From positions 1 through 64,000 of the forward strand of contig CALWZE010000060.1 in assembly GCA_944385925.1 (NCBI GenBank): DNA of 64,000 nucleotides, read 5' to 3'. The stretch comes from an uncultured Clostridia bacterium (GTDB lineage: Bacteria; Bacillota; Clostridia; Oscillospirales; Ruminococcaceae). Below, piece after piece: positions 8,359 through 16,148 of this stretch (position 1 is its first letter; each line of letters starts with the position of its first letter). Position numbers and translations under genes: made by a program. The notes beneath the pieces were generated by a model. It searched no databases. It was given only the letters and a program-made list of their open reading frames with translations, and was not told where the DNA came from.

Positions 8359-8460
8359 GCTTCATCCGGGTACATTTCCGTTTGTATTCGGAAGAAAAAA
8401 TTTTTTCGCGTCACAGCCGCGAAAAGGCAGAGAATTTCATACCCTTCAAGTAGAAAGGAA
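8359..8460 (+). promoter_or_regulatory. Structured 5' leader of the ECF S-component gene (unassigned)
   Basis: The leader can form TTTTCGCG/CGCGAAAA (8 bp, about 8402-8425). CCGGGTA near its start can pair with TACCC near its end, and GCGGCT with AGCCGC. Such genes often carry vitamin-sensing riboswitches, but no known class is recognised. Confidence 0.3.
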
Positions 8461-8472
8461 CAACAAAAAATC

Positions 8473-9093
8473 ATGGACAATCTGCGCAGTGAAAAAACCG
8501 GTCGTCTGGTACGGCTTGCCATTCTGACCGCTATCCTGCTTTTTCTCACCTTTACTTCCTTTGGCTATATCAAGGTTGGTGTGCTTGAAATTACGCTCAT
8601 GCACCTTCCGGTCATTGTCGGCGCAATCGTTATGGGACCGGGTTCCGGCGCTTTCCTGGGCCTTGTTTTCGGTCTTTCCAGCTTTGCTCAATGCTTTATG
8701 GGTTCGCCGCTTGGCACTTTCCTTGTACAGCTCAGCCCGCTGCGCACCTTCATTGTCTGCGTGATTCCCCGTCTTTTGATGGGTTATCTTGTCGGCGTAA
8801 TCTTTCTTGCCATCCGCCGCACCAATCTGACAAAGACCGCTTACGTCGTTGCAAGCCTTTCCGGCGCGCTGCTGAACACCATTTTCTTCATGGGCTCGCT
8901 TTTCCTCCTTTTCGGCTCCTACCCCAGCTTCCTGAGCTTCCTCGGTACGGATAAGGTTACGCTTGCCTTTATCGCCTCGATGATCGGCATTAACGGCGTT
9001 CTGGAAGCCGCGATATGCATTCCGTTTGGTTTTGCTGTTGAACGGATCATGCACGCCATTAATCGGAATTCCGGTCATCCGGAGGGCAACTGA
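8473..9093 (+). CDS. ECF transporter substrate-binding S component
   Basis: A 206-residue integral membrane protein with about six hydrophobic helices, of the ECF_trnsprt family. S components bind a vitamin or other micronutrient and dock on a shared EcfA-A'-T energising module, not encoded here. The N-terminal helix with the stretch around LTFTSFGYIKVGVLEITLMH (residues 24-43) followed by PVIVGAIVMGPGSGAFLG is characteristic. The substrate cannot be named; folate- and pantothenate-type S proteins look similar. A ribosome site (AGAAAGGA) is 14 nt upstream. It abuts the HAD gene with no gap. Confidence 0.88.
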   Translation: MDNLRSEKTGRLVRLAILTAILLFLTFTSFGYIKVGVLEITLMHLPVIVGAIVMGPGSGAFLGLVFGLSSFAQCFMGSPLGTFLVQLSPLRTFIVCVIPRLLMGYLVGVIFLAIRRTNLTKTAYVVASLSGALLNTIFFMGSLFLLFGSYPSFLSFLGTDKVTLAFIASMIGINGVLEAAICIPFGFAVERIMHAINRNSGHPEGN

Positions 9094-9744
9094 ATGCTTT
9101 CTGCCGTACTTTTTGATATGGACGGCCTTCTGGTCGATTCCGAAACCCTTTCCTATGAGATTTTTCGCGAGCTCGCCGCTGAAAAAGGCTTTCAGCTGAC
9201 TCGAGAGCAATATTGTACCCTGATTGGGCAAAGCCAGGACGTTTGCACCCAAAAACTCGACCGTCTTCTTCCGGGATGTGATGGCGCCGACTTATACAGA
9301 AAGTTTCACCCGCTGTTCTTTCAGGCGATCCAGTCTGGCCGCCTGCAGCTCAAGCCGGGCGCGCTGGAACTGTTGGATGCCTGTGAAGCACGAGGCATCA
9401 AAAAAGCCGTCGTCAGCTCCAATCTGGAAAGCTATGTGCGTAATCATCTCAATGTAACCGGCGTCGCAGACCGTTTTGATGCAATTGTTCACGACGGTAT
9501 GGCGGCACAGGCCAAACCCGCGCCGGATCTTTTTCTGAAAGGCGCGCAGCTGCTCGGTGTTCAGAATCCTGCCGACTGTCTTGTGCTGGAAGATTCCTAT
9601 GCCGGCGTTCGTGCCGGTCACGCGGCCGGTATGCGGGTAATCGTTGTACCGGACATGATCGAACCGAACGAAGAAATTCTTTCGATGTGTCTGTGCCGTG
9701 CAAACAATCTGCACGAAGTCGCGGGCATGCTGGATTCCCTGTAA
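9094..9744 (+). CDS. HAD superfamily (beta-phosphoglucomutase-like) hydrolase
   Basis: A 216-residue HAD subfamily IA enzyme. Motif I is FDMDGLLVDSE (7-17, nucleophile Asp8 and Asp10), motif II is VVSSN (about 108-112), motif III Lys lies in AKPAPDLF (about 145), and motif IV is VLEDSYAGV (about 166-174). It has the C1 cap of beta-PGM-like phosphatases. The likely activity is dephosphorylation of a small sugar- or nucleotide-phosphate; the substrate is not evident. Its ATG directly follows the stop of the S-component gene, and a strong terminator follows. Confidence 0.9.
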   Translation: MLSAVLFDMDGLLVDSETLSYEIFRELAAEKGFQLTREQYCTLIGQSQDVCTQKLDRLLPGCDGADLYRKFHPLFFQAIQSGRLQLKPGALELLDACEARGIKKAVVSSNLESYVRNHLNVTGVADRFDAIVHDGMAAQAKPAPDLFLKGAQLLGVQNPADCLVLEDSYAGVRAGHAAGMRVIVVPDMIEPNEEILSMCLCRANNLHEVAGMLDSL

Positions 9745-9816
9745 ACGGTGCGCTGCGGCGTGCGCGAATATTCCCCAATTGTTATTTATCCGGCAGATAA
9801 TAAAACCGGATTACAA

Positions 9817-9856
9817 AGAAGCGGCGGAAAACCAATTTTCCGCCGCTTCTTCTTTT
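9817..9856 (+). terminator. Terminator after the S-component/HAD unit
   Basis: A 15-bp perfect stem (9817-9831 with 9836-9850), CCAA loop, followed by TCTTTT. Confidence 0.93.
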
Positions 9857-10154
9857 ATGCGATTTCTCAAAGTAAAAGCGCCGGTTTTGACAAAAAGGAA
9901 GAACTTTCGCCGGGGCGCTGCGTCAAACAAACAGCAAACAACCGCTTTGTGATTTGCGAAAAAACGCATTTATGCGCCATCGTGCAGAGATTAGAAAAAA
10001 AGCGCAGCGATTTTTGCGTGACTGACTTGCCCACACCAAGCCATTGAAACATATAAAGAAGCCCACGACTTGTTCGTGGGCTTTACTGTAATGAATAGAA
10101 TTTAAATCGGCGCTCTGCTTCCGTTTGTACCCATCCAGTCAGGTATTTTTAGAC
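9857..10154. other. Intergenic region between convergent units
   Basis: No gene is seen apart from a terminator hairpin at 10059-10083. Open frames here lack ribosome sites and any recognisable protein. Confidence 0.6.
10051..10083 (-). terminator. Terminator after mgtE
   Basis: A 10-bp stem (10059-10068 with 10074-10083), 5-nt loop; the minus strand continues CTTTATAT. It lies about 70 nt beyond the mgtE stop. Confidence 0.75.
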
Positions 10155-11519
10155 TCAAATTCCAAGCATAATCTTGGCGATCATGAAATACACCAGCAGC
10201 GAGATTGCGTCGACGATCGTCGTGATAAACGGCGAGGACATAACCGCCGGGTCGAATCCGATTTTTTTGGAAAGAATCGGGAGAGTGCAGCCGACAAACT
10301 TTGCGATAACCACCGTGACGATCAGGGTCAGCGAGACGACCGCCGAAACCGCAATCCCCACACGGTCAAGGAACACCAGTTTGAGGAAGGTCGTCGCACT
10401 CAGGGTGATTCCGCACAAAATCGATACGCGCAGCTCTTTCCAAATCACCCGCAGCCAGTCACAGAATTCGATTTCGCCGAGCGAAAGTCCGCGAATGACG
10501 GTGACCGAAGCCTGAGAGCCGCTGTTACCGCCGGTATCCATAAGCATCGGGATATAAGCCACAAGAGCAATCTGCGCCGCAAGCGCCGCTTCAAAGCTGC
10601 TCAGGATCAAGCCGGTAAAGGTCGCCGACACCATCAACAACAGCAGCCAGGGAATTCGCACCTTCCATATTTCAAAGGGCGTCATCTTCAAATAGGGCTT
10701 ATCGGTCGGCACGATAGCGTTCATCTTTTCAATATCTTCGGTGAACTCTTCCTGCATGACGTCGATTGCGTCGTCAACCGTGATAATGCCGACCAGCCGG
10801 TTTTCACTGTCCACTACCGGCAGCGCCATGAAATCGTATTTGCTGAACATCTGCGCGACCATTTCCTGGTCGTCGGTGGTCGTGACCGAGATCACGTTTT
10901 CCTCCATGATGTCATCAATAACGTCCTCATACTGGGCAAGCAGCAGATCCTTTACCGACACAAGGCCCAGCAGCTTGCGGTTGGAGTCGGTCACATAGCA
11001 GGTATAGATCGTTTCCTTATCCACGCCGGTTTTGCGAATACGAGCAAAGGACTGCTCAACCGTCATGGTTTTCTTAAGGTCAACATATTCGATGGTCATG
11101 ATGCTGCCCGCACTGTCTTCCGGATAATTGAGCAGCTGATTGATGCTCTTGCGGGTATCCGGATCGACGTTTTTCAGCATCCTCTTGACGACGTTTGCGG
11201 GCATTTCCTCGATGATATCCACCGTATCATCCAGAAACAGATCATCCAGAACTTCGTGCAGTTCCTTGTCATTGAATCCGCTGATGAGAATCTGCTGCGT
11301 CTCCGCATCCATCTCAACAAAGGTGTCCGAAGCAATGTCTTTGGGCAATATTCGGAACAGCACCAGCAATTCTTCCCTCGAGATCTGCTCGTCTTCCAGC
11401 ATCTCTTCAATCTCTGCCGCAATGTCTGCGCTGTTCAAACTGCTGAGCAGCTCCCGCAGCTCTTTTTTCTTTTTCTGTTTCAGAAGCTCCAGAATTTTTT
11501 CGCCCAGATTTTCTTCCAT
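10155..11519 (-). CDS. mgtE: Magnesium transporter MgtE
   Basis: MgtE is a Mg2+-gated Mg2+ channel. The 454-residue protein has the N-terminal superhelical MgtE_N domain (about 10-125), a pair of CBS domains (about 130-250) and a five-helix membrane domain (about 285-452) with the pore-region stretch MLMDTGGNSGSQAS. The ATG at 11519 follows a GGGGGTG site; the longer in-frame upstream extension is leader sequence. The gene is preceded by an M-box riboswitch with a terminator, so expression should fall when Mg2+ is sufficient. Confidence 0.96.
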   Translation of the reverse strand: MEENLGEKILELLKQKKKKELRELLSSLNSADIAAEIEEMLEDEQISREELLVLFRILPKDIASDTFVEMDAETQQILISGFNDKELHEVLDDLFLDDTVDIIEEMPANVVKRMLKNVDPDTRKSINQLLNYPEDSAGSIMTIEYVDLKKTMTVEQSFARIRKTGVDKETIYTCYVTDSNRKLLGLVSVKDLLLAQYEDVIDDIMEENVISVTTTDDQEMVAQMFSKYDFMALPVVDSENRLVGIITVDDAIDVMQEEFTEDIEKMNAIVPTDKPYLKMTPFEIWKVRIPWLLLLMVSATFTGLILSSFEAALAAQIALVAYIPMLMDTGGNSGSQASVTVIRGLSLGEIEFCDWLRVIWKELRVSILCGITLSATTFLKLVFLDRVGIAVSAVVSLTLIVTVVIAKFVGCTLPILSKKIGFDPAVMSSPFITTIVDAISLLVYFMIAKIMLGI

Positions 11520-11574
11520 TTCGAAGCACCCCCATTTCCCTGGCATTTCGCAGTTTTCTGCGCAAATCAGCACA

Positions 11575-11805
11575 CAAAAAAGCCCAAACCGGCGCTTGAC
11601 GGTTCGGGCAGAAAGTCCCCCTGCTCACGGCGCATCAGGCGCCGCGCCACCGTTCAAGCTTCAGCTTCGCAGGGCAATGAAGTTGCGTTAGGATACGCCT
11701 TGTTTTCGACATATCCTGCTAACCAGCTAGTGGAGTCTCCTCCATGTTGCGGCAGCAACCCGTATCCCTGTGGTAACCTTGCCTACCGGGCAATTTTCAG
11801 TTCTG
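11575..11805 (-). ncRNA. M-box (ykoK) Mg2+ riboswitch with terminator, upstream of mgtE
   Basis: On the minus strand the leader contains the M-box core elements in order: GGTAGGCAAGGTTACCACAG, GGATACGGGTTGCTGCC, and ATGTCGAAAACAAGGCGTAT. It ends in a terminator hairpin (10-bp stem, 11582-11609) with a T-run at 11576-11581. Placement directly before mgtE fits the known class, in which bound Mg2+ favours termination. Confidence 0.9.
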
Positions 11806-11816
11806 ATTCCATTTCC

Positions 11817-11845
11817 AGTGTATGCGCTTCAATTCTGTTTGTCAA
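11817..11845 (-). promoter_or_regulatory. Promoter of the M-box/mgtE transcript
   Basis: Minus strand TTGACA (11840-11845), 17-nt spacer, TACACT (11817-11822). The -35 box and most of the spacer lie inside the 3' end of the upstream permease gene. Confidence 0.82.
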
Positions 11846-12200
11846 CACCTTTTGAAAATAAATCCTTTGCACCCGCTAAAATCACAAAAATCGCAAAAGC
11901 GGTTCTCAGCGCTTCACCCTCCATTGCTCTTGCCAGATAAAATCCGCCGACCGTTGCACCGGCCCCCGCCGCAGAGCACAAAAGCGCTGTGCGCACGTCG
12001 ATCATCCGGTTTTTCAAATGCAGGATTACCGCGATAATAATGATCGGAATAAAGAAAAGCAGATTTATTCCCTGCGCCTGTTTCTGGGCAATATCGGTGC
12101 AAAGCGCAAGATAAACCACCAAAATAAAGCCGCCGCCCAACCCCATCGAGGCAAGGATACCTGACGCGGCGCCTACCAATGCCGCAAGCCACCAGCTCAT
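11829..12200 (-). CDS. TSUP/TauE-SafE family permease, C-terminal half protein
   Basis: A 123-residue membrane protein with about four hydrophobic helices. The opening motif GAASGILASMGLGGGFIL is the TSUP repeat signature. Full TSUP permeases (about 250 residues) have two such repeats in one chain; here each repeat is its own gene. The ATG at 12200 overlaps the TGA of the first half gene (ATGA), so the halves are made together and probably assemble. Members export or import sulfite, sulfonates or other organic anions; the substrate here is unknown. The mgtE promoter begins inside its 3' end. Confidence 0.85.
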   Translation of the reverse strand: MSWWLAALVGAASGILASMGLGGGFILVVYLALCTDIAQKQAQGINLLFFIPIIIIAVILHLKNRMIDVRTALLCSAAGAGATVGGFYLARAMEGEALRTAFAIFVILAGAKDLFSKGVDKQN

Positions 12201-12565
12201 AGAACCAACATCACCACCCCGGAAACCGCAAGGACGCCGCCGAATATTCGCCGAAGCAGCTGCGATCCCATATTTTTCAACAGGGCCGATCCCACAATCG
12301 CACCGATCACGCCGCCCGGCACAAACATCAGCCCCTCTTTCCAAAGCACCTCTCCATATGCCGCGTAAAGCGCAAAACTGATTAAACTCATTGCCAGAAT
12401 CATCAGCGTCGCGCTTGCATGCGCTTTCTTTTCATCGCCGATCAGCGAGCGGAGGAACATAACCGCAACAACTCCGCCTCCGCTGCCGAAAAGTCCATTA
12501 AGAAACCCGCTGGTTATACCGGCAAGCAGGATTTTCCATCCCCTGTTTTTTTCTTTCTGCTGCAA
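12197..12565 (-). CDS. TSUP/TauE-SafE family permease, N-terminal half protein
   Basis: A 122-residue membrane protein with the TSUP repeat motif GITSGFLNGLFGSGGGVVAV (about 16-35) and about four helices. It begins with a TTG codon preceded by AAGGAGAG at a suitable distance. It is followed by the second half gene with a 4-bp overlap. Because both halves start with a full repeat motif and have their own start signals, this looks like a stable split arrangement and not a recent frameshift of one gene. Confidence 0.85.
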   Translation of the reverse strand: MQQKEKNRGWKILLAGITSGFLNGLFGSGGGVVAVMFLRSLIGDEKKAHASATLMILAMSLISFALYAAYGEVLWKEGLMFVPGGVIGAIVGSALLKNMGSQLLRRIFGGVLAVSGVVMLVL

Positions 12566-13168
12566 TTTTTTCTCTCCTTTTCCTGACGGCCAATTCAGAA
12601 CAGGCCGAAATTCTACAGGCCCTGCCTGTACAGAAACTTTAAAAAGCGCCGGACCGGATCAGCTATTACTTCACAAATCTTTTTTGCAGCGAAACGCAAT
12701 GTCTTTTGCGTTTCAACTTTATCTTTCCTTTGTTTTGCATCCGGCCGGCTTGTAGTGATTTCCCAGCTTCTGGTCCGCCGTGTTTGTATTTTTGATTCTG
12801 CGCCGAAGATCGGTCTTTGTTTGCCGCAACCATAAAGCAGTGCGGCGAAAAGCTTTTAAACCACAGCAAGCCGAAGCTTTTTTCACATCCCGCGCCTGAA
12901 TCCGTGTTGTTTCTGCTGCCAAGCGCTTTATCTTGCACAGCTTGCTTTTCTATGCCCTTTTTGCAATCTTGACTCTACCGGGAAGGCAGTCAGTTGGGTT
13001 GCTCTCTTTAGCGGGCGCCGGCTCGATTCAATCGCACATTTTGCACTGCACGTCCCTTCTGCGGGACCGGCTTACGCGATTGCTTTGTACTTTTTAAGAC
13101 ATGTTTCTTTCGATTTTGTCGGGAGATGTTTATAATGGCGTTCCTGTTGAACGTTTTTTCGCCGTTTA
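12566..13168. other. About 600 bp without a recognisable gene
   Basis: Open frames on both strands lack ribosome sites and recognisable protein. A structured stretch at 13029-13082 can form CAATCGC/GCGATTG around GTCCC/GGGAC. A lone TATAAT at 13131 lacks a good -35. No known RNA family is recognised. Confidence 0.5.
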
Positions 13169-13212
13169 AAAACGGCCGCTTTGTGTTAGCATTCCCACAA
13201 AGCGGCCGTTTT
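13169..13212 (-). terminator. Terminator after tcdA (bidirectional form)
   Basis: A 17-bp perfect stem (13169-13185 with 13196-13212) with T-runs on either side; on the minus strand it follows the tcdA stop by about 60 nt. Confidence 0.85.
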
Positions 13213-13269
13213 ATTTTCCGTTATTTTTCAGTTTTACAGCGCTGACAAAAATCTTTTCTGTTTCAGCCT

Positions 13270-13968
13270 TCAAACACCGCGGATCAGTTCGCGCACAACA
13301 TAGCCCGCAAGCAGATAACCCGCCACGGGCGGCACGAAGCTTATACTTGCGGGAGCGCGCTCTGCATCCGCAAGCGTGCGGGGAGGCGTTCGGTTAAACA
13401 GCGCCATCACACCATTTATTCCCCGTTTGCGCAATTCACGCCGCATCACTCTGGAAAGTCCGCAGCCATTTCCCGCACTCTGTTCAATGTCCGCGATCAC
13501 AAAGCCCTCCGCGCTGGTCCTGTTCCCGGTACCCATGCTGGTGACAATTCGCACCCCACGCTTTTTCGCCGTTTCAATGAGTGCAAGCTTTGCCGTGACA
13601 TTGTCAATCGCGTCCAGAATAAAATCAGGCTGCCAGTTAAAAATTTCTTCCAGGTTATCCGTCCCAAGCCTCGTGCTGCAAGCACTCACTGTACACAGCG
13701 GATTGATTGACGCGGCACGTTCCTTCGCCGTTTCACATTTCAGCTTGCCGACGTTTTCTCTGGTGGCGAGGATCTGCCGGTTAAGATTGGTCAGATCAAA
13801 CACATCGCAATCCAGCGCAAGGATATTGCCGACCCCGCATCGCACCAGCGCCTCAAAAGCAGCGCCTCCGACACCCCCCAGCCCGATTACCGCCACCCGC
13901 GCGCCTGCAAGCTTTTCGGTTGCAGCAATGCCGATCAATCTTGTTTGTCTGTCCAGCCAGTCTGTCAT
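13270..13968 (-). CDS. tcdA: tRNA threonylcarbamoyladenosine dehydratase TcdA
   Basis: TcdA (CsdL) is an E1-like ThiF-family enzyme that uses ATP to cyclise t6A37 of tRNAs to ct6A. The 232-residue protein has the opening R..RL.G signature (8-13), the nucleotide loop VIGLGGVGG (27-35), the DLTNLNRQ motif (57-64) that binds ATP, and DAIDNVTAK (118-126). The C-terminal SISFVPPVAGYLLAG is typical. An AAGGA site precedes the ATG. It is monocistronic, with its own terminator. Confidence 0.93.
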   Translation of the reverse strand: MTDWLDRQTRLIGIAATEKLAGARVAVIGLGGVGGAAFEALVRCGVGNILALDCDVFDLTNLNRQILATRENVGKLKCETAKERAASINPLCTVSACSTRLGTDNLEEIFNWQPDFILDAIDNVTAKLALIETAKKRGVRIVTSMGTGNRTSAEGFVIADIEQSAGNGCGLSRVMRRELRKRGINGVMALFNRTPPRTLADAERAPASISFVPPVAGYLLAGYVVRELIRGV

Positions 13969-14464
13969 TCTATGTCCTTCCTGCCTTTTAAAGAATATGG
14001 CCTTTCCTGTAAACTGATATGGCGAAACCTGCTTTTTGCCGCATAAAAGCCTTCAAAATCAGCCCGCTGAAAAACCGAAGCCGCCGTGTTCCAAACCCTG
14101 GTTCTCCGCCAATTTAAAAACTCCGCACCGCCGGTTTTGCCGCGCGGGTGCGTTCGGCAAAAGCCGGGCGTGCGCCATTGCCAAACGGAGGCATTTTGCC
14201 TCATCAACAAAAAGAGCGGAACAGAGTTCCGCTCCATTTTTCAAAAAACAAAGCCCCGCCTTGCCGTCTGCATCCGTTTTAGAACCCGTCTTGAAAGACG
14301 GCGGGTAAAATTCTCTCTTCCGTTTCACGCTCCCCTCTGCCCTTACGGGGGAGGGCTTGCAATCCGCGGCCGAAGCCGAATTCCCTATTCTAATGGTTGT
14401 CGGATTAAAAAGAGGATGCAACATATCGCACAAGGCAGGGTTTGCCGCTTGCTCAGTACCTGAT
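13969..14464. other. Intergenic region with hairpins, no gene recognised
   Basis: Between tcdA and the DUF1292 gene, both on the minus strand. It holds a terminator-like hairpin at 14214-14234 and a smaller hairpin near 14287 (CCCGTCTT/AGACGG). Open frames here look spurious. Confidence 0.5.
14205..14241 (-). terminator. Terminator hairpin downstream of the DUF1292 gene
   Basis: A 9-bp stem GAGCGGAAC/GTTCCGCTC (14214-14222 with 14226-14234), flanked by CATTTTT on the plus side and CTTTTTG on the minus side. It can work in either direction. Confidence 0.6.
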
Positions 14465-14806
14465 TCAGTCTTCGTCCTCAGGGTCGAACTCATACAGATC
14501 GGAAAGCCGCTCCATGAAAATATCGCTGACTTTTTCGAATTCGTCATCGTCCTCGATGATTTCCAGAATTTCCTCTTCGCCTTCTTCCGAGACGATTTTC
14601 ATGATGACGAGATTTCCGTCATCTTCCAGAATATCATTGGTATCGTCCAGCGTCGTGACCAGCGCAACGTATTCGTTCCCGTCCAGCTCGAGCGTATCCA
14701 CAAGCTCAAAGGAATGCTCAACGCCGTCTTCGTCGGTCAGCACCACAATATCTGCAAGAAAATCGGTTTCTTCCTCTTCGGGCAGATTGTTCAGATTTTC
14801 ATCCAT
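14465..14806 (-). CDS. DUF1292 (UPF0473) family protein
   Basis: A 113-residue, strongly acidic protein. The core VVLTDEDGVEHSFELVDTLE (about 21-40) and EYVALVTT...LVIMKIV is the DUF1292 signature. Family members (YrzB) are usually linked to ireB-ruvX clusters in Firmicutes; here ireB is about 20 kb away. Function is unknown. It starts at an ATG with AAGGAG 12 nt upstream and has a clear promoter. The neighbouring secreted isomerase gene diverges from it. Confidence 0.88.
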   Translation of the reverse strand: MDENLNNLPEEEETDFLADIVVLTDEDGVEHSFELVDTLELDGNEYVALVTTLDDTNDILEDDGNLVIMKIVSEEGEEEILEIIEDDDEFEKVSDIFMERLSDLYEFDPEDED

Positions 14807-14846
14807 AAATTCGATATCTCCTTATGTTGGCCTATTGCCTGTAGTT

Positions 14847-14875
14847 ATTTTACATCCTTTCCCGCTTCCCGTCAA
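14847..14875 (-). promoter_or_regulatory. Promoter of the DUF1292 gene
   Basis: Minus strand TTGACG (14870-14875), 17-nt spacer, TAAAAT (14847-14852). Confidence 0.82.
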
Positions 14876-14896
14876 CTTTTCGGGCAGGAAATAGAG

Positions 14897-14928
14897 GTTG
14901 CCAACTGCCGGGATTTCATTTAATATAA
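14897..14928 (+). promoter_or_regulatory. Probable promoter of the peptidyl-prolyl isomerase gene
   Basis: TTGCCA at 14897-14902 is followed by TAATAT at 17 nt or a perfect TATAAT at 20 nt. The ATG is at 14970. Confidence 0.5.
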
Positions 14929-14969
14929 TATGCGTAGATCTTAAAATTAAACCTGTAGAGGTAGCGATT

Positions 14970-15728
14970 ATGAAAAAAATCCTGTGCGCCCTGCTTTCAC
15001 TGGCGCTCATGTTTACCGTTTTTTCCGCCTGCGGCAAAAAGGAGGACTCATCCGCCCAAGAGGACCAGAACGACAGCAGCCAGCAGGAAGAGGCCGCAAC
15101 AACCAAAGACTTTCCCCAGCTGACCGGTCCGCAGGAAGGGGATACGGTTGCCGTAATTGAGACCAGCGAGGGAACGATTCGCGCGGTCCTGTATCCGGAA
15201 TATGCCCCGCTCGCCGTTCAGAACTTTATCGACCTTGCCAACAAAGAGTATTATAAAGATATGCTCTTTCACCGTGTCGTAGAAAACTTCGTTATCCAGA
15301 CCGGCGACCCGACCGGCACCGGCACCGGCGGAGAAAGCGCTTCCGGCTCTCCCTTTGCCAACGAAACAAACCCGGCGCTTCATCACTTCACCGGTGCGCT
15401 CGGCATGGCAAACGCGGGCGAAAACCTGAATAAAAGTCAGTTCTATATCGTCAGCGGGACTACCGTCTCCAGCGACCTGATTTCGCAGATGCAGGCCATC
15501 ACTGACGGAAGCTATCCGACCGAAGTCATCGACGGTTATAAAAAGCTGGGCGGTCAGCCTGCGCTGGACTACCGTTACACAGTCTTTGGTCAGGTGTATG
15601 AAGGATTGGATGTTGTGGAAAAGATCAACAAGGTCAAGGTTGACGAAGATGACCGTCCAACCTCGGACGTAAAACTGGTCAGCGTAACCATCGAGACCTA
15701 CAGCGCCGAGAAGAAGGAAGAAAAATAA
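14970..15728 (+). CDS. Cyclophilin-type peptidyl-prolyl isomerase lipoprotein
   Basis: A 252-residue secreted foldase that isomerises X-Pro bonds in exported proteins at the outer face of the membrane. It has a lipoprotein signal peptide (1-20) with lipobox VFSAC (lipidated Cys21), an acidic Ser/Gln linker (about 24-50) and a cyclophilin domain (about 57-245) with FHRVVENFVIQTGDPTGTGTGG (residues about 103-124). The ATG at 14970 follows GAGGTAG; an earlier in-frame start at 14898 would place the signal peptide internally. It is monocistronic between its promoter and a strong terminator. Confidence 0.92.
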   Translation: MKKILCALLSLALMFTVFSACGKKEDSSAQEDQNDSSQQEEAATTKDFPQLTGPQEGDTVAVIETSEGTIRAVLYPEYAPLAVQNFIDLANKEYYKDMLFHRVVENFVIQTGDPTGTGTGGESASGSPFANETNPALHHFTGALGMANAGENLNKSQFYIVSGTTVSSDLISQMQAITDGSYPTEVIDGYKKLGGQPALDYRYTVFGQVYEGLDVVEKINKVKVDEDDRPTSDVKLVSVTIETYSAEKKEEK

Positions 15729-15738
15729 TTTTTCGGAT

Positions 15739-15774
15739 AACCGGCGGACGCCCACAGGCGTCCGCCGGTTTTAT
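15739..15774 (+). terminator. Terminator after the isomerase gene
   Basis: A 14-bp perfect stem (15739-15752 with 15757-15770), CACA loop, followed by TTATT. Confidence 0.92.
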
Positions 15775-15775
15775 T

Positions 15776-16148
15776 GTGCGCAGAAACCGCCAGCTTTGCC
15801 GGTGCAGACGCCGCGTAAAAAAGTTTTCGCAAGCATTGAGTGCGAAGCGGGCCGCAAAGGCAAGGAATCAGCGAAAAATACCGTTAGAACAGCTGGCGCC
15901 CGCTTACGGGCGTGGGAGAAGTGATGCGAGAAAACAAAATTCAGCGCATCTTATGACACATGCCGGTAAAAGGCTCTTGCAAAGCCGTCGCAGGCCGCCG
16001 GCTTTGCCGGGGATTATGATTTTTCGCATCAAAATCCGCGCCTGTGGAACAGTAGCGTATCGAAGCAGGCCTCCGCTCCTGCCGTTCTTGTCTCCTAACA
16101 TCATTCAAGTGCAGATAAAGTCTCTTTACCCGCGTTTTCCGTCCCAGA
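15776..16148. other. Intergenic region, no gene recognised
   Basis: About 370 bp between convergent genes. It contains two copies of a short palindromic element of the type CCGGCTTTGCCGG (15787-15802 and 15998-16014), also seen elsewhere in the window. No coding sequence is supported. Confidence 0.5.

Noticed and set aside
9748..10047. A 99-codon open frame after the HAD gene
   Set aside because: It crosses a strong terminator and lacks a start signal.
10125..11855. A very long plus-strand open frame opposite mgtE
   Set aside because: It is the antisense shadow of mgtE and its riboswitch, rich in His, Arg and Gln as expected for a complementary frame. Similar antisense frames opposite murA, smc, leuS and pheT were rejected for the same reason.
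12666..12938. A 90-codon open frame in the gap after the TSUP genes
   Set aside because: No ribosome site, no hydrophobic or domain pattern, low-complexity basic residues.
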